From Mesorhizobium sp. B1-1-8 (GTDB taxonomy: Bacteria; Pseudomonadota; Alphaproteobacteria; Rhizobiales; Rhizobiaceae), in the NCBI RefSeq assembly GCF_006442795.2, contig NZ_CP083956.1, forward strand, positions 5,247,501 to 5,311,500: DNA of 64,000 bases, in the 5' to 3' direction. Positions 17,200 to 25,637 of this stretch are shown one piece after another. The notes under the pieces are model-generated. The model had not been told where the DNA came from and searched no databases. It saw only the letters and a program-made list of their open reading frames with translations. Numbering within the stretch: the first letter of the stretch is position 1; each line of letters begins with the position of its first letter. The position numbers and the translations under genes were made by a program.

Positions 17200-19683
17200 T
17201 CACGCAATCCTGCCTCGCAATCCATCCGCGAGCGCCGAAAGCGCATCGGCGAGTTGTCGCGTGGTCTCCGGCGGCGGCAGCGGCATCTTCAGGCTCCGCA
17301 CGCCGGTTGCCGGATCGTGTTCGACCCACGGATGCGCGGAACCCCTGGGATCGTTGGCGGCCGCCAGGGCGGCAACGAACTGCGCACCCACCTGCGCCAA
17401 GGCAAGCCACGGATCGGGATCGCTCCGCGACGCTGCGTGCCCGTTCGAGCGCGCGATATCGCCGGCACCGATATCCGCATCCGCCTTCGTATCGTGCGCG
17501 GGTCCGGTATCGTCAGCAGCGGCGGTGCTGTTCCCGGCCTCCTCCGCCGGCGTCACCGCCTCGCTTTCGCCCATGCGCCCAGTGACGTTCTCCACCTCCT
17601 TCATGAAGCGGTTGAGACGCGAGCCGCCCAGCGAAATCTCGCCGCTGCCGCCGTCGAGAATTCCGGCCGCCAAGGAGCGCTTGAACGCCAGCACCGAAAG
17701 CATCCCCTCTTCGATGGTGCCCTTCGCGACGAAATTGATGACCCGCACGGGCTGTGCCTGACCAATGCGATGGATGCGCGCGATGCGCTGCTCCAGTATG
17801 GCCGGGTTCCACGGCAGGTCCATGTTCACGAGAGTCGAGGCATGCTGCAGATTGAGGCCCGTGCTGCCGGCGTCGGTGGACAGGAACACCCGGCAGGCCG
17901 GATCGTCGCGAAAGCGCTCGACGAGTGCAGGCCGCTTGTCCGACGGCACGCCGCCGTGGAAGCTGACATAGCCTAAGCCGCGCGCTTCCAGGCGCCGGAT
18001 GACGATGTCGTGGGTCCGCGTCCATTGCGAGAACACCACCGCCTTGGCTTTCGGCTCGGCGAACAAGTCGTCGAACTCGGCCGCCAATTCATCTGCCTTG
18101 ACGCCATGATCCGTCTCCTGGTCCAGGAGATAGGTGCTGTTGCACGACATGCGCATATTCTGCAGCGCACAGGTCAGCCGCCGCTGGTCCTTGTCCGACA
18201 AGAACCGGGTCCTGCGCCAGCGCTGGATGATTTTCGCCACCACGTCGGCATTTTCCTGATGATAGAGCATCTGCATCTCTGTCATCGGCACCAGAAGGTT
18301 CTGGTCGAGACGGTCCGGCAATTGCTTTAGCACCTCGGATTTGCGGCGGCGGATCATGATGGGCGCCAATGTCTGACCGATCTTCTCAAGCCCCGTATAG
18401 CCGGTGACGCGCCCGCCTTCGTCCTTGACCTGGTGCTCGTGCAGCAGCTTCCACGTCGGCCCCAGCCGGTGTTGATCGACGAACTGAACGATCGAGATCA
18501 GCTCTTCGAGCTTGTTTTCCAAAGGGGTGCCGGTCAGCACGATCGCGTAGGGACTGTCGATGCGCTTCAAGGCCCGCGCAGCGATGGTGTTCCAGTTCTT
18601 CACCCGTTGCGCCTCGTCCACGATCACGAGCTCGGGCGCCCAGGCCACAATCAGATCGAGGTCAGGCTTGAGCTTCTCGTAATTTGTGATCTTGCAGAAA
18701 TCGTCCAAACGATAGTCGTTCTGGCGCTGCGCCCGGCCACCATTGATGACCCGCGCCGCGTTCCCGCTTTGCCTGCCGGAGAAACGCAGAATCTCGCTCT
18801 GCCACTGGTATTTGAGCGAGGTCGGGCAGACCACCAGCACCCTTGTGACGCCGAAATGCCGCGCCAGTATTTCCATGGCGGCGATGGCCTGGATGGTCTT
18901 GCCCAATCCCATATCGTCGCCGATCAATGCCCTGCCAGCCTGGACAGCGAACAGCGCGCCTTCGGCCTGATACGGATAGAGCGGCACTTTCAGAAGGGCC
19001 CCAAGCTCGGGGTCGGCAGCTCCGCGAGGAAACAGTTCCGCGAGCTCCGAGGCCCGGCGCTCCGCATCCCGCCTTCCCGCGATGAAATCGAGCGCATCGT
19101 CATAGGCGCGGAACTCGTGACCCGACTTCGACGCCATGGCCATGAAAGGTCCGAGTTCGTCGTAGCGGTCATCCGGCAGCATCCCGTCGTGAGCGACGTC
19201 GAACAATGCCGCGGCGGCCTCACGCAACGCTGGCGGGCAGTCTGTTCCGGCCCGGAAATGGATACGGCGCCTACCGTCGTTTCGGAGATACAGCTCGGAA
19301 AAAGCTGGCTGGTAGCCACGCGCAAATGCGGCTTTGGCGCCACGCTTCTTCCCCAGCCGCGCAAGCGTGAACTCGATGTGCTTGCAGGTGCCGAGCTCGC
19401 TCGTCGCATAATCGGGGCATGAGCAGAAATTGCCGCCGGGCCCCATGCCCCGGATCGCCACGCGATAGCTCGATTTCGATGCGGGACTGCTGACCCGAAA
19501 CTCGGAGAAAAACGGTTCGCCAGTCAGATTCTCGAGCCCGAAAGCCTGCTCGCGGCCGAACTGGCGGCGTAAACCTCTCTGCCATTCCACGGGCGATAGA
19601 TCGGCGGGCGCATGGCTGCGCGAGAGCTTGGGTTCCCCGTTCGGGCTGGTCGTGGAATTCAGGCTGCGGCGTTTGGATTTCAT
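17200..19683 (-). CDS. SNF2-family helicase with SWIM zinc finger
   Basis: A protein of about 827 residues. Near residue 80 is a SWIM zinc finger, FCSCPDYATSELGTCKH (Cys-x-Cys then Cys-x-His). The SNF2 ATPase core follows: Walker A DDMGLGKT, motif Ia VCPTSLKYQW, the DEAQ box VDEAQRVKN, LTGTPLENK, and the helicase C lobe with STDAGSTGLNLQ and QRIARIHRIGQ. Such proteins translocate on double-stranded DNA; bacterial roles are poorly defined (RapA-like recycling, repair or defence). The ATG at 19683 follows CGGGAATG; the upstream frame to 19734 adds nothing conserved. The last 130 residues are low-complexity and acidic. Confidence 0.92.
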   Translation of the reverse strand: MKSKRRSLNSTTSPNGEPKLSRSHAPADLSPVEWQRGLRRQFGREQAFGLENLTGEPFFSEFRVSSPASKSSYRVAIRGMGPGGNFCSCPDYATSELGTCKHIEFTLARLGKKRGAKAAFARGYQPAFSELYLRNDGRRRIHFRAGTDCPPALREAAAALFDVAHDGMLPDDRYDELGPFMAMASKSGHEFRAYDDALDFIAGRRDAERRASELAELFPRGAADPELGALLKVPLYPYQAEGALFAVQAGRALIGDDMGLGKTIQAIAAMEILARHFGVTRVLVVCPTSLKYQWQSEILRFSGRQSGNAARVINGGRAQRQNDYRLDDFCKITNYEKLKPDLDLIVAWAPELVIVDEAQRVKNWNTIAARALKRIDSPYAIVLTGTPLENKLEELISIVQFVDQHRLGPTWKLLHEHQVKDEGGRVTGYTGLEKIGQTLAPIMIRRRKSEVLKQLPDRLDQNLLVPMTEMQMLYHQENADVVAKIIQRWRRTRFLSDKDQRRLTCALQNMRMSCNSTYLLDQETDHGVKADELAAEFDDLFAEPKAKAVVFSQWTRTHDIVIRRLEARGLGYVSFHGGVPSDKRPALVERFRDDPACRVFLSTDAGSTGLNLQHASTLVNMDLPWNPAILEQRIARIHRIGQAQPVRVINFVAKGTIEEGMLSVLAFKRSLAAGILDGGSGEISLGGSRLNRFMKEVENVTGRMGESEAVTPAEEAGNSTAAADDTGPAHDTKADADIGAGDIARSNGHAASRSDPDPWLALAQVGAQFVAALAAANDPRGSAHPWVEHDPATGVRSLKMPLPPPETTRQLADALSALADGLRGRIA

Positions 19684-19947
19684 CGAATCATTCCCGTTCA
19701 ATAAACTGTGTCGGACCATCGATTGAGTAGCCAAGGTTTTTTTGTAGCCTCTGGCTCACTTTTCGCTGATGCGCTTGTACATCGAAGGCGCGGCTAAAGC
19801 CGTCGGCCGCGAATGTGATGTTCCGCCACCATCGGATCATCAATCCGGCGCGATGCCAAAACTGCGTGACTCGCGGGCCGCGGGTTCAGATTTCGGTTCG
19901 AGAACGGTCGCGGCTACCGGGCCGATTTGCAACAACGGAGGTGCAGC

Positions 19948-20508
19948 ATGGAAATGGCGTATCGAGAGCGGTGGCAGGCTGAAATTGCCGAGCTGCAAGG
20001 GATCTTGTCTGGATTTGACCTAAGAGAGGAGTGCAAGTGGGGAAAGCCCTGCTACACAATGAATGGGAAAAACATTGTCATCATTCAGGGCTTCAAAGAA
20101 TATTGCGCGTTGGGCTTCTTTCAGGGTGCGCTGCTGAAGGATCCGAAGAAGCTGCTGGTGCAGCTCGGACAGGTTCAGGCAGCGCGGGTGATGAAGTTCA
20201 CCAGCGCCAAGGAGATTGCGACGAAAGCGGCTACCATCACGGCCTACGTGCGCGAGGCCGTGGCGGCCGAGAAAGCCGGAATGAAGGTCGAGACGAAGCC
20301 CCCAGAGTTTCCTGTACCCGAGGAGTTGAAGGAGAAGTTCCGCAACGATCCGCGTTTCAAGCGCGCGTTCGAGGCGCTGACGCCGGGTCGGCAAAGGGGA
20401 TACCTGTTTCACTTCGCCGGCGCGAAGCAGTCTGGGACGCGGACCGCGCGGATCGAGAAGGCGATGCCTGCGATCTTTGAAGGACGAGGGTTCCTGGAGC
20501 GGCGATAG
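19948..20508 (+). CDS. YdeI/OmpD-associated family protein (DUF1801-like)
   Basis: A 186-residue cytoplasmic protein. The N-terminal half has the DUF1801 pattern (KWGKPCYTMNGKNIV, then the ALGFFQGALLKDP segment). The C-terminal half has the YdeI-type tail FEALTPGRQRGYLFHFAGAK with several basic residues. The ATG at 19948 is preceded by GGAGGT at ideal spacing, the clearest ribosome site in this part of the window. Its molecular function is unknown; relatives in Bacillus are linked to stress and antimicrobial tolerance only loosely. It stands alone, divergent from the helicase. Confidence 0.85.
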   Translation: MEMAYRERWQAEIAELQGILSGFDLREECKWGKPCYTMNGKNIVIIQGFKEYCALGFFQGALLKDPKKLLVQLGQVQAARVMKFTSAKEIATKAATITAYVREAVAAEKAGMKVETKPPEFPVPEELKEKFRNDPRFKRAFEALTPGRQRGYLFHFAGAKQSGTRTARIEKAMPAIFEGRGFLERR

Positions 20509-20858
20509 ATCGTGAAATTGTGGAGCGTACCGAGAGATAGTCTTCTTCCACTGCAGGAGTTGGACTGGGAACGCGGTAGACGCGAGCGCTTCGCGCGAAT
20601 GCAGCTTCATGCAGGGCTTCGCATTCCTGGCGTCCAACGGATACCACGAAGCGTGAGTCTGGAGTGAAGCGCGCCGTCTGGCCTTTCGCGTCGCGCCGGT
20701 CGGCGCAGTGCGCATAGGAGGCGATGAACTCGCGGATGGCGAGGCGATCTGCGGCTTGTTAGGTAATACAAATTGAAAATTGCGCCCTCATGTTTCACAA
20801 CAGGTCGGTAGAGGTCGCCCACGATCCTCAAGGCGAGAATTCGAAAAGACGTTCAACA
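20509..20858. other. Intergenic region before the second glycan cluster
   Basis: These 350 bases have no gene I can support. The last 120 bases before the glycosyltransferase turn AT-richer and likely contain the promoter of the cluster. The frame of the next gene stays open back to 20790, but those residues do not look like the fold and the ATG at 20859 starts the conserved part. Confidence 0.4.
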
Positions 20859-22073
20859 ATGACCAAGCACGCACAAAATGCCCGAATTCTCATGTACAGC
20901 CACGACACATTCGGGCTCGGCCACCTGCAGCGCTGCCGGACGATCGCGCATTCGCTGGTCGAGGATTTCCGCGGACTTCAGGTGCTTATCATTTCGGGTG
21001 CGACTATCGCTGGCGCGTTCGACTACCGCGCCCGTGTGGACTTCGTGAAGATCCCCAGCGTCATCAAGTTGCGCAACGGCGAATACACCTCGCTGGAAAA
21101 GGATATCGATCTGCATGAGACGCTGAGGATGCGCCAATCGATCATCCGCCACACAGCCGAGACCTTCCGGCCTGATATCTTCATCGTCGACAAGGAACCG
21201 CTCGGCCTGCGCGGTGAGATTGAGGACACGCTGTCCTACCTCAAGACGCGGGGCACCACGCTGGTGCTTGGCCTGCGCGAGGTGATGGATGCGCCGCATC
21301 TGCTCGAAGCAGAGTGGGCGCGCAGGGATGTGATGCGCAAGATAGGCCTGTTCTACGACAGGGTCTGGGCCTATGGTCCGCCGGATTTCTACGATCCGTT
21401 GACCGGCCTGGATGTACCGCCGGCTGTCAGGGCAAAGATGAGGTTCGTCGGTTTCCTGCAACGGAGCCTGCAGCGGAACGAGTTGCCCGGCCATCGGCCC
21501 GAGGGCGACTATATCCTCGTTACCACCGGCGGCGGCGGGGACGGCGCCGAACTGATCCACGACGTCATCGACGCCTATCAGCAGGACCCGCGGTTGCAGC
21601 ATCGGGCGCTGATCGTGCTTGGCCCTTACATGCCGGCGCGCAAACGCAACAAGCTGCTCAAGAAGGGGGCCAAGATCCCCTACATCAAGATCATCGAGTT
21701 CGACAACCGAATGGAAGACCTGATTGCCGGCGCCAGGGCGGTGGTGGCGATGGGCGGTTACAACACCTATTGCGAGATACTGTCTTTCGACAAGCCGGCG
21801 CTGATCGTGCCGCGCGTCGAGCCCCGCGAGGAACAACTGATCCGCGCCCGCCGCGCAGCCGAGCTCGGCCTCATCGAGATGCTTTTGCCGAAAGAAGCCA
21901 AGGATTCCCGGCGCTTTGCCGATGCGCTGATGGTGCTGCCGGACCGGCCCCGCCCATCACAGAGCAATCCGCATCTGACGCTGGAAGGGCTGCCTCATAT
22001 TTCCGAAATCGTCGAGGAACTGCTCGACCGGCGGGCCGGCCATCACCTTTCGGTCATCGAGGGAATGAACTGA
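20859..22073 (+). CDS. MurG-like (GT28-type) glycosyltransferase
   Basis: A GT-B transferase of about 404 residues. The N-terminal SHDTFGLGHLQRCRTIAHSL segment has the GxGHxxR pattern of the MurG/GT28 group, and near residue 305 AMGGYNTYCEILSF matches its donor-binding glycine loop. The ATG at 20859 begins the fold but has only a weak ribosome site. One base separates it from the next transferase gene, and it shares these motifs with the protein at 23316, suggesting a duplication. It heads a run of three co-directional transferase genes. Substrates are unknown. Confidence 0.8.
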   Translation: MTKHAQNARILMYSHDTFGLGHLQRCRTIAHSLVEDFRGLQVLIISGATIAGAFDYRARVDFVKIPSVIKLRNGEYTSLEKDIDLHETLRMRQSIIRHTAETFRPDIFIVDKEPLGLRGEIEDTLSYLKTRGTTLVLGLREVMDAPHLLEAEWARRDVMRKIGLFYDRVWAYGPPDFYDPLTGLDVPPAVRAKMRFVGFLQRSLQRNELPGHRPEGDYILVTTGGGGDGAELIHDVIDAYQQDPRLQHRALIVLGPYMPARKRNKLLKKGAKIPYIKIIEFDNRMEDLIAGARAVVAMGGYNTYCEILSFDKPALIVPRVEPREEQLIRARRAAELGLIEMLLPKEAKDSRRFADALMVLPDRPRPSQSNPHLTLEGLPHISEIVEELLDRRAGHHLSVIEGMN

Positions 22074-22074
22074 G

Positions 22075-23319
22075 TTGCAACATCGCAAGATCGTGGTGGT
22101 TCTGAAGGGCTATCCGCGGCTGTCGGAAACCTTCATCGCGCAGGAATTGCTCGGTCTGGAGCGTGCGGGATTCGACCTGATACTGGTCGCGCTCAGGCGG
22201 CCGACCGACGCACAACGCCACCCCGTGCATGACGAGATCAAAGCGCCCGTCCATTATCTACCGGAATATCTGCATGAGGAGCCGCTGCGCGTGGCTCGCT
22301 CGCTGTTTGCCTATCTGTTGCGGCCGAGCTTCTGGCGCGCGCTCGGATCGCTGGCTGCCGACATCCCCCGCGACTTTACGCGCAATCGCGTGCGCCGCTT
22401 CGGGCAAGCGCTCGTGCTGGCGGCCGAATGGCCGGAGGATGCTGGATGGCTGCATGCGCATTTCGCGCATACGCCGGCATCGGTGACGCGTTATGCCAGC
22501 CAGCTTCGCAGCCTGCCCTGGAGCTGCTCAGCCCATGCCAAGGACATCTGGACTTCGGCGGACTGGGATCTGGCTGGCAAGCTTTCCTCGGCGCGCTGGA
22601 CGGTCACTTGCACGAAAACCGGCTTCGACCGTCTGAAAGAACTCGCTAACGGCAACTCGTCCGTGCATCTGAGCTACCATGGGCTCGACCTTGATCGCTT
22701 CTCCAGTTTCGGCGAGGCGCGAAAGCAGCACGACGGCCTGGCGCCGGACGAACCGGTCATCATTCTAAGCGTCGGGCGCGCCGTTGAAAAAAAAGGCTAC
22801 GACACCTTGCTGAAGGCCCTCGCCCTCTTGCCTGGCGATTTGGCATGGCGTTTCGAGCATATTGGCGGCGGCGAGGAACTGGAACGGCTCAAGGCGCTGG
22901 CGCAAAAGCTCGGACTGGATGGTCGCATCTCCTGGAAAGGCGCGCTTGCGCAGCAGGAGGTGCTTGAGCACTACCGCTGCGCCGACATCTTCGCCCTGGC
23001 CTGCAGGATCACCGCAAATGGCGACCGGGACGGTCTGCCGAACGTTCTGGTTGAGGCAGCCAGCCAGCGGCTGGCCTGCGTTTCGACCGATATTTCCGGC
23101 GTGCCGGAGCTTTTATCGCCGGATGAAACCGGGCTGCTGGTTCCGACGGAAAACCCAATTGCGCTGGCACAGGCGCTGGAGCGGCTGATCCGCGATCCCG
23201 TGCTGCGCGCCCGCCTCGGCGACGCCGCGGAGCGGCGCGTGCGCGGCAATTTCGATCATATGGCAAGCATCGGACAGCTCAAGGAACTGTTCGAGCGCGG
23301 GTGGCGGGCTGTCGATTGA
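22075..23319 (+). CDS. Glycosyltransferase family 4 (WcaL-like)
   Basis: A 414-residue GT4 enzyme starting at TTG 22075, one base after the previous stop codon. The N-terminus KGYPRLSETFIAQEL is the typical opening of colanic-acid-type WcaL/AmsK transferases. The phosphate-binding segment SVGRAVEKKGYDTLLKA and the donor-site glutamate region GLPNVLVEAASQRLA are both intact. It overlaps the next gene by four bases (TTGA). It is probably a cytoplasmic enzyme of the same glycan pathway as its two neighbours. Confidence 0.87.
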   Translation: MQHRKIVVVLKGYPRLSETFIAQELLGLERAGFDLILVALRRPTDAQRHPVHDEIKAPVHYLPEYLHEEPLRVARSLFAYLLRPSFWRALGSLAADIPRDFTRNRVRRFGQALVLAAEWPEDAGWLHAHFAHTPASVTRYASQLRSLPWSCSAHAKDIWTSADWDLAGKLSSARWTVTCTKTGFDRLKELANGNSSVHLSYHGLDLDRFSSFGEARKQHDGLAPDEPVIILSVGRAVEKKGYDTLLKALALLPGDLAWRFEHIGGGEELERLKALAQKLGLDGRISWKGALAQQEVLEHYRCADIFALACRITANGDRDGLPNVLVEAASQRLACVSTDISGVPELLSPDETGLLVPTENPIALAQALERLIRDPVLRARLGDAAERRVRGNFDHMASIGQLKELFERGWRAVD

Positions 23320-24473
23320 AGCGGCTGCGCGCCTTCCTCTATGTCCAGCATCTGCTCGGTATCGGCCATCTGGCGCGCTCCAGCCGCATCGCGGCGGCTC
23401 TGGTGGACGACGAATTTGACGTAACCGTCGTGACCGGCGGAGCGTCGATCGCGGGGTTTCCGGGACCGGGGGTAAAATCCGTGACCCTGCCGCCTGTCAC
23501 CTCCGGCGATGAAGGATTTTCCGGACTTGTCGACTTGCAAGGCAAAGCCATCGACGACGATTTCAAGAAACGGCGTTCAGAGATGCTGCTGCAGGCATAC
23601 CGGGATTGCAGGCCTGATATCGTCATTGTCGAGGCGTTTCCATTTGGACGCCGGCAGATGCGTTTCGAACTCTTGCCGCTGATCGAGGTCATCGAGGCGA
23701 CGTCACCAAGACCGCTGCTGGCGACGTCCGTGCGCGATATCCTTCAGGAGCGTGTCAAGCCGGGCCGAAACGAGGAAACGGCCGATCTCATCAACAGGCA
23801 TTTCAACCTTGTTATGGTCCACGGCGATCCGGCTTTCGCAACCATCGACAAGACATTTCCACTGGCTCGGGCGATCAGGGCCGAGGTCGCCTACACGGGG
23901 CTCGTTGCGGCGCCGCCATCGCCGGCGGCCTGCGAGCGCTTCGACATTCTGGTGTCGGTTGGCGGGGGAGCCGCCGGCAAGGCGCTTGTCAGCTCCGCCG
24001 TCGCGGCGGCGCGCAACGCCAACAACCGTTGGAAATGGTGTTTGATCACCGGCCCGAACCTGCCGAAAGACGAGTTCGACGCGATCGCACGCGATGCCAC
24101 GCCGGGCCTGTCCGTCTTCCGGTTTCGCGAGGATTTCGCCAGCCTGCTGACCGGCGCCCGCCTGTCCGTCTCGCAGGCAGGTTACAACACGGTCTGCGAT
24201 GTCCTGCGCGCGGGTTGTCGCTCTCTGCTGGTTCCATTTGCGGCCGGCGGGGAAACCGAACAAACGGTTCGCGCCCTAGTACTCGAAAAACTCGGTCTTG
24301 CAACGGTGCTGATTGAAAAGGATCTGACGCCCGAAGGTCTGGCGCAAGCGATCGAACAGGCGCTTGCGGCACCGACGCCATCCGCGCATCGTCTCGATCT
24401 AGAAGGCGCGCGTCACTCGGCGCAAATTCTGCGCGAGCGGTATCGGACATGGTCCCTGAAAACGGGACTCTAA
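23316..24473 (+). CDS. MurG-like (GT28-type) glycosyltransferase
   Basis: About 385 residues, most likely starting at TTG 23316 in a TTGA overlap with the previous gene; a GTG at 23301 is an alternative. QHLLGIGHLARSSRIA gives the GxGHxxR motif, and VSQAGYNTVCDVLRAG with PFAAGGETEQ gives the MurG-type donor site. It resembles the transferase at 20859 in motif layout but is clearly diverged. It ends the three-gene run; the repeat at 24521 with its hairpin probably terminates transcription. Confidence 0.8.
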   Translation: MKRLRAFLYVQHLLGIGHLARSSRIAAALVDDEFDVTVVTGGASIAGFPGPGVKSVTLPPVTSGDEGFSGLVDLQGKAIDDDFKKRRSEMLLQAYRDCRPDIVIVEAFPFGRRQMRFELLPLIEVIEATSPRPLLATSVRDILQERVKPGRNEETADLINRHFNLVMVHGDPAFATIDKTFPLARAIRAEVAYTGLVAAPPSPAACERFDILVSVGGGAAGKALVSSAVAAARNANNRWKWCLITGPNLPKDEFDAIARDATPGLSVFRFREDFASLLTGARLSVSQAGYNTVCDVLRAGCRSLLVPFAAGGETEQTVRALVLEKLGLATVLIEKDLTPEGLAQAIEQALAAPTPSAHRLDLEGARHSAQILRERYRTWSLKTGL

Positions 24474-24520
24474 CGGGCGTCGCGCGATGTCGTTGTCCCG
24501 GAACCCGAGGCACTTTCGGG

Positions 24521-24628
24521 CTAAAGCATGTCGCGTGAAAAAGGATTCACGCGACCTGCTTTAGGTTTTTGATTTTTATGCATGTCTTTATCCCGAAACC
24601 GCTGCACACTTTCGGGAGACATGCTTTA
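24521..24628. repeat. Palindromic intergenic repeat, family A, copy 1
   Basis: A 108-base element almost identical to 43703-43803. It consists of two adjacent palindromes: one built on GTCGCGTGAA and TTCACGCGAC, the second on GCATGTCT...CCCGAAA paired with TTTCGGG...AGACATGC (24580-24624). A decayed third half-copy (TCCCGGAAC...CACTTTCGGG) lies just before it at 24495-24520. It sits between two convergent genes. I associate this palindrome type with rhizobial genomes. Confidence 0.85.
24525..24575. terminator. Hairpin terminator formed by repeat A copy 1
   Basis: A stem of about 15 pairs (24525-24539 with 24546-24560, one mismatch) is followed by TTTAGGTTTTTGATTTTT. It lies 50 bases after the stop codon of the glycosyltransferase at 23316, so it could end that operon. 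Confidence 0.55.
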
Positions 24629-24634
24629 AATGCG

Positions 24635-25309
24635 TCAGACGGCTCCAATCAGCATGAAGCGCGTATATTTCTTTGTCGGCAGCTCGCCGGAGAACCGCAC
24701 CTCGCTTAGCGCCGCCATTGTCTCGAAGGCTGCGAGCGAAGCCACGCAGTTGATGTGCGTCGGCTCGCTGAAATAATCGTTGGATTGCAGCAATACATTC
24801 GTACCCCGCGGAAGCAGGGCAAGCCAGGCGCGCAGATCGGCTATGTGTTCGCAGCTCGTATTGACGATCAGGTCCGACCGCCCGGCTGCATAGTCGAGCG
24901 CGTACATATCTGCCGTCAGCGCCCGGAACCGTTCGCCGGCTTCCCGGTTGAGTGTCCGGGCGATCGGCGCGACTTCGGGATCGATGTCGATGCTATCGAC
25001 CGCCGCGATATCGAAGCGGGCATCGTTGAAAAGCATTGCCGGCAATACGCCGTACCATCCACCCAAAACCCATATGCGCCCGAACCGGCCGCCGCAGCTT
25101 TCGAACAGCCTGTCGAGCGCCCACATCTTGCAGGCGACCTGCTTGTGGTTGAAGGCGTTGGCGATATCGGCCTTCGGATGCTTGCTGATGACGCGCGCCA
25201 GCCCCGCCACGAGAGGGTGGTTGAGATAAGCAGCAATTCCCCGCGTGAGATCCAGGGCTTGCTCATGCTGGTCCATGCCGGCATTGCGTGGCTGCGTGAT
25301 ATCCATCAT
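24635..25309 (-). CDS. Class I SAM-dependent methyltransferase-like protein
   Basis: A 224-residue protein with a Rossmann-like methyltransferase core. Motif I is WVLGGWYGVLPAML, the acidic residue after strand 2 is in SIDIDPEVAP, and SDLIVNTSCEHI occupies the motif IV position. Motif I is unusual in having GGWYG in place of the common GxGxG. It is convergent with the three transferase genes and divergent from the ABC protein at 25638, and it ends immediately beside repeat A. Two tandem ATG codons mark the start. Substrate unknown; a glycan or lipid intermediate is a guess from context. Confidence 0.7.
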   Translation of the reverse strand: MMDITQPRNAGMDQHEQALDLTRGIAAYLNHPLVAGLARVISKHPKADIANAFNHKQVACKMWALDRLFESCGGRFGRIWVLGGWYGVLPAMLFNDARFDIAAVDSIDIDPEVAPIARTLNREAGERFRALTADMYALDYAAGRSDLIVNTSCEHIADLRAWLALLPRGTNVLLQSNDYFSEPTHINCVASLAAFETMAALSEVRFSGELPTKKYTRFMLIGAV

Positions 25310-25637
25310 ATTCGTCTTGTATGTTGGGGTTTCGGACGAGACAACGCAATCTTGCCGTCATTGCCCGGTGCCGGAGGGAGCCTGTTGCATCTGTTCGGAC
25401 CATCGGCGTCCATCCGCCAGCACCAGCCGCACAGCTGCGGCCTCGTGCCGCTTGGCCATTCGCCAAAACCCTACGGAAGCCGCGAACCGTTTGGCCGGCT
25501 GCATTCTTGGCCGACGAACAATGCCGATGTCGTGATCATCGCCCGTGCGCCGGAACTGGGTCGCGCCGCCTCGCAGGTTGCTTCTCACCAGCAGCTGCTT
25601 TTACATCCATCCTTCAACTGAAGGTCCGCAGTCGCAT
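25310..25637. other. Divergent intergenic region, no gene recognised
   Basis: These 328 bases separate the methyltransferase from the ABC protein. Open frames run through it on both strands, as usual for this GC content, but none has a family motif, a good ribosome site or a sensible end. It probably carries promoters for both flanking genes. A decayed gene cannot be excluded. Confidence 0.35.
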
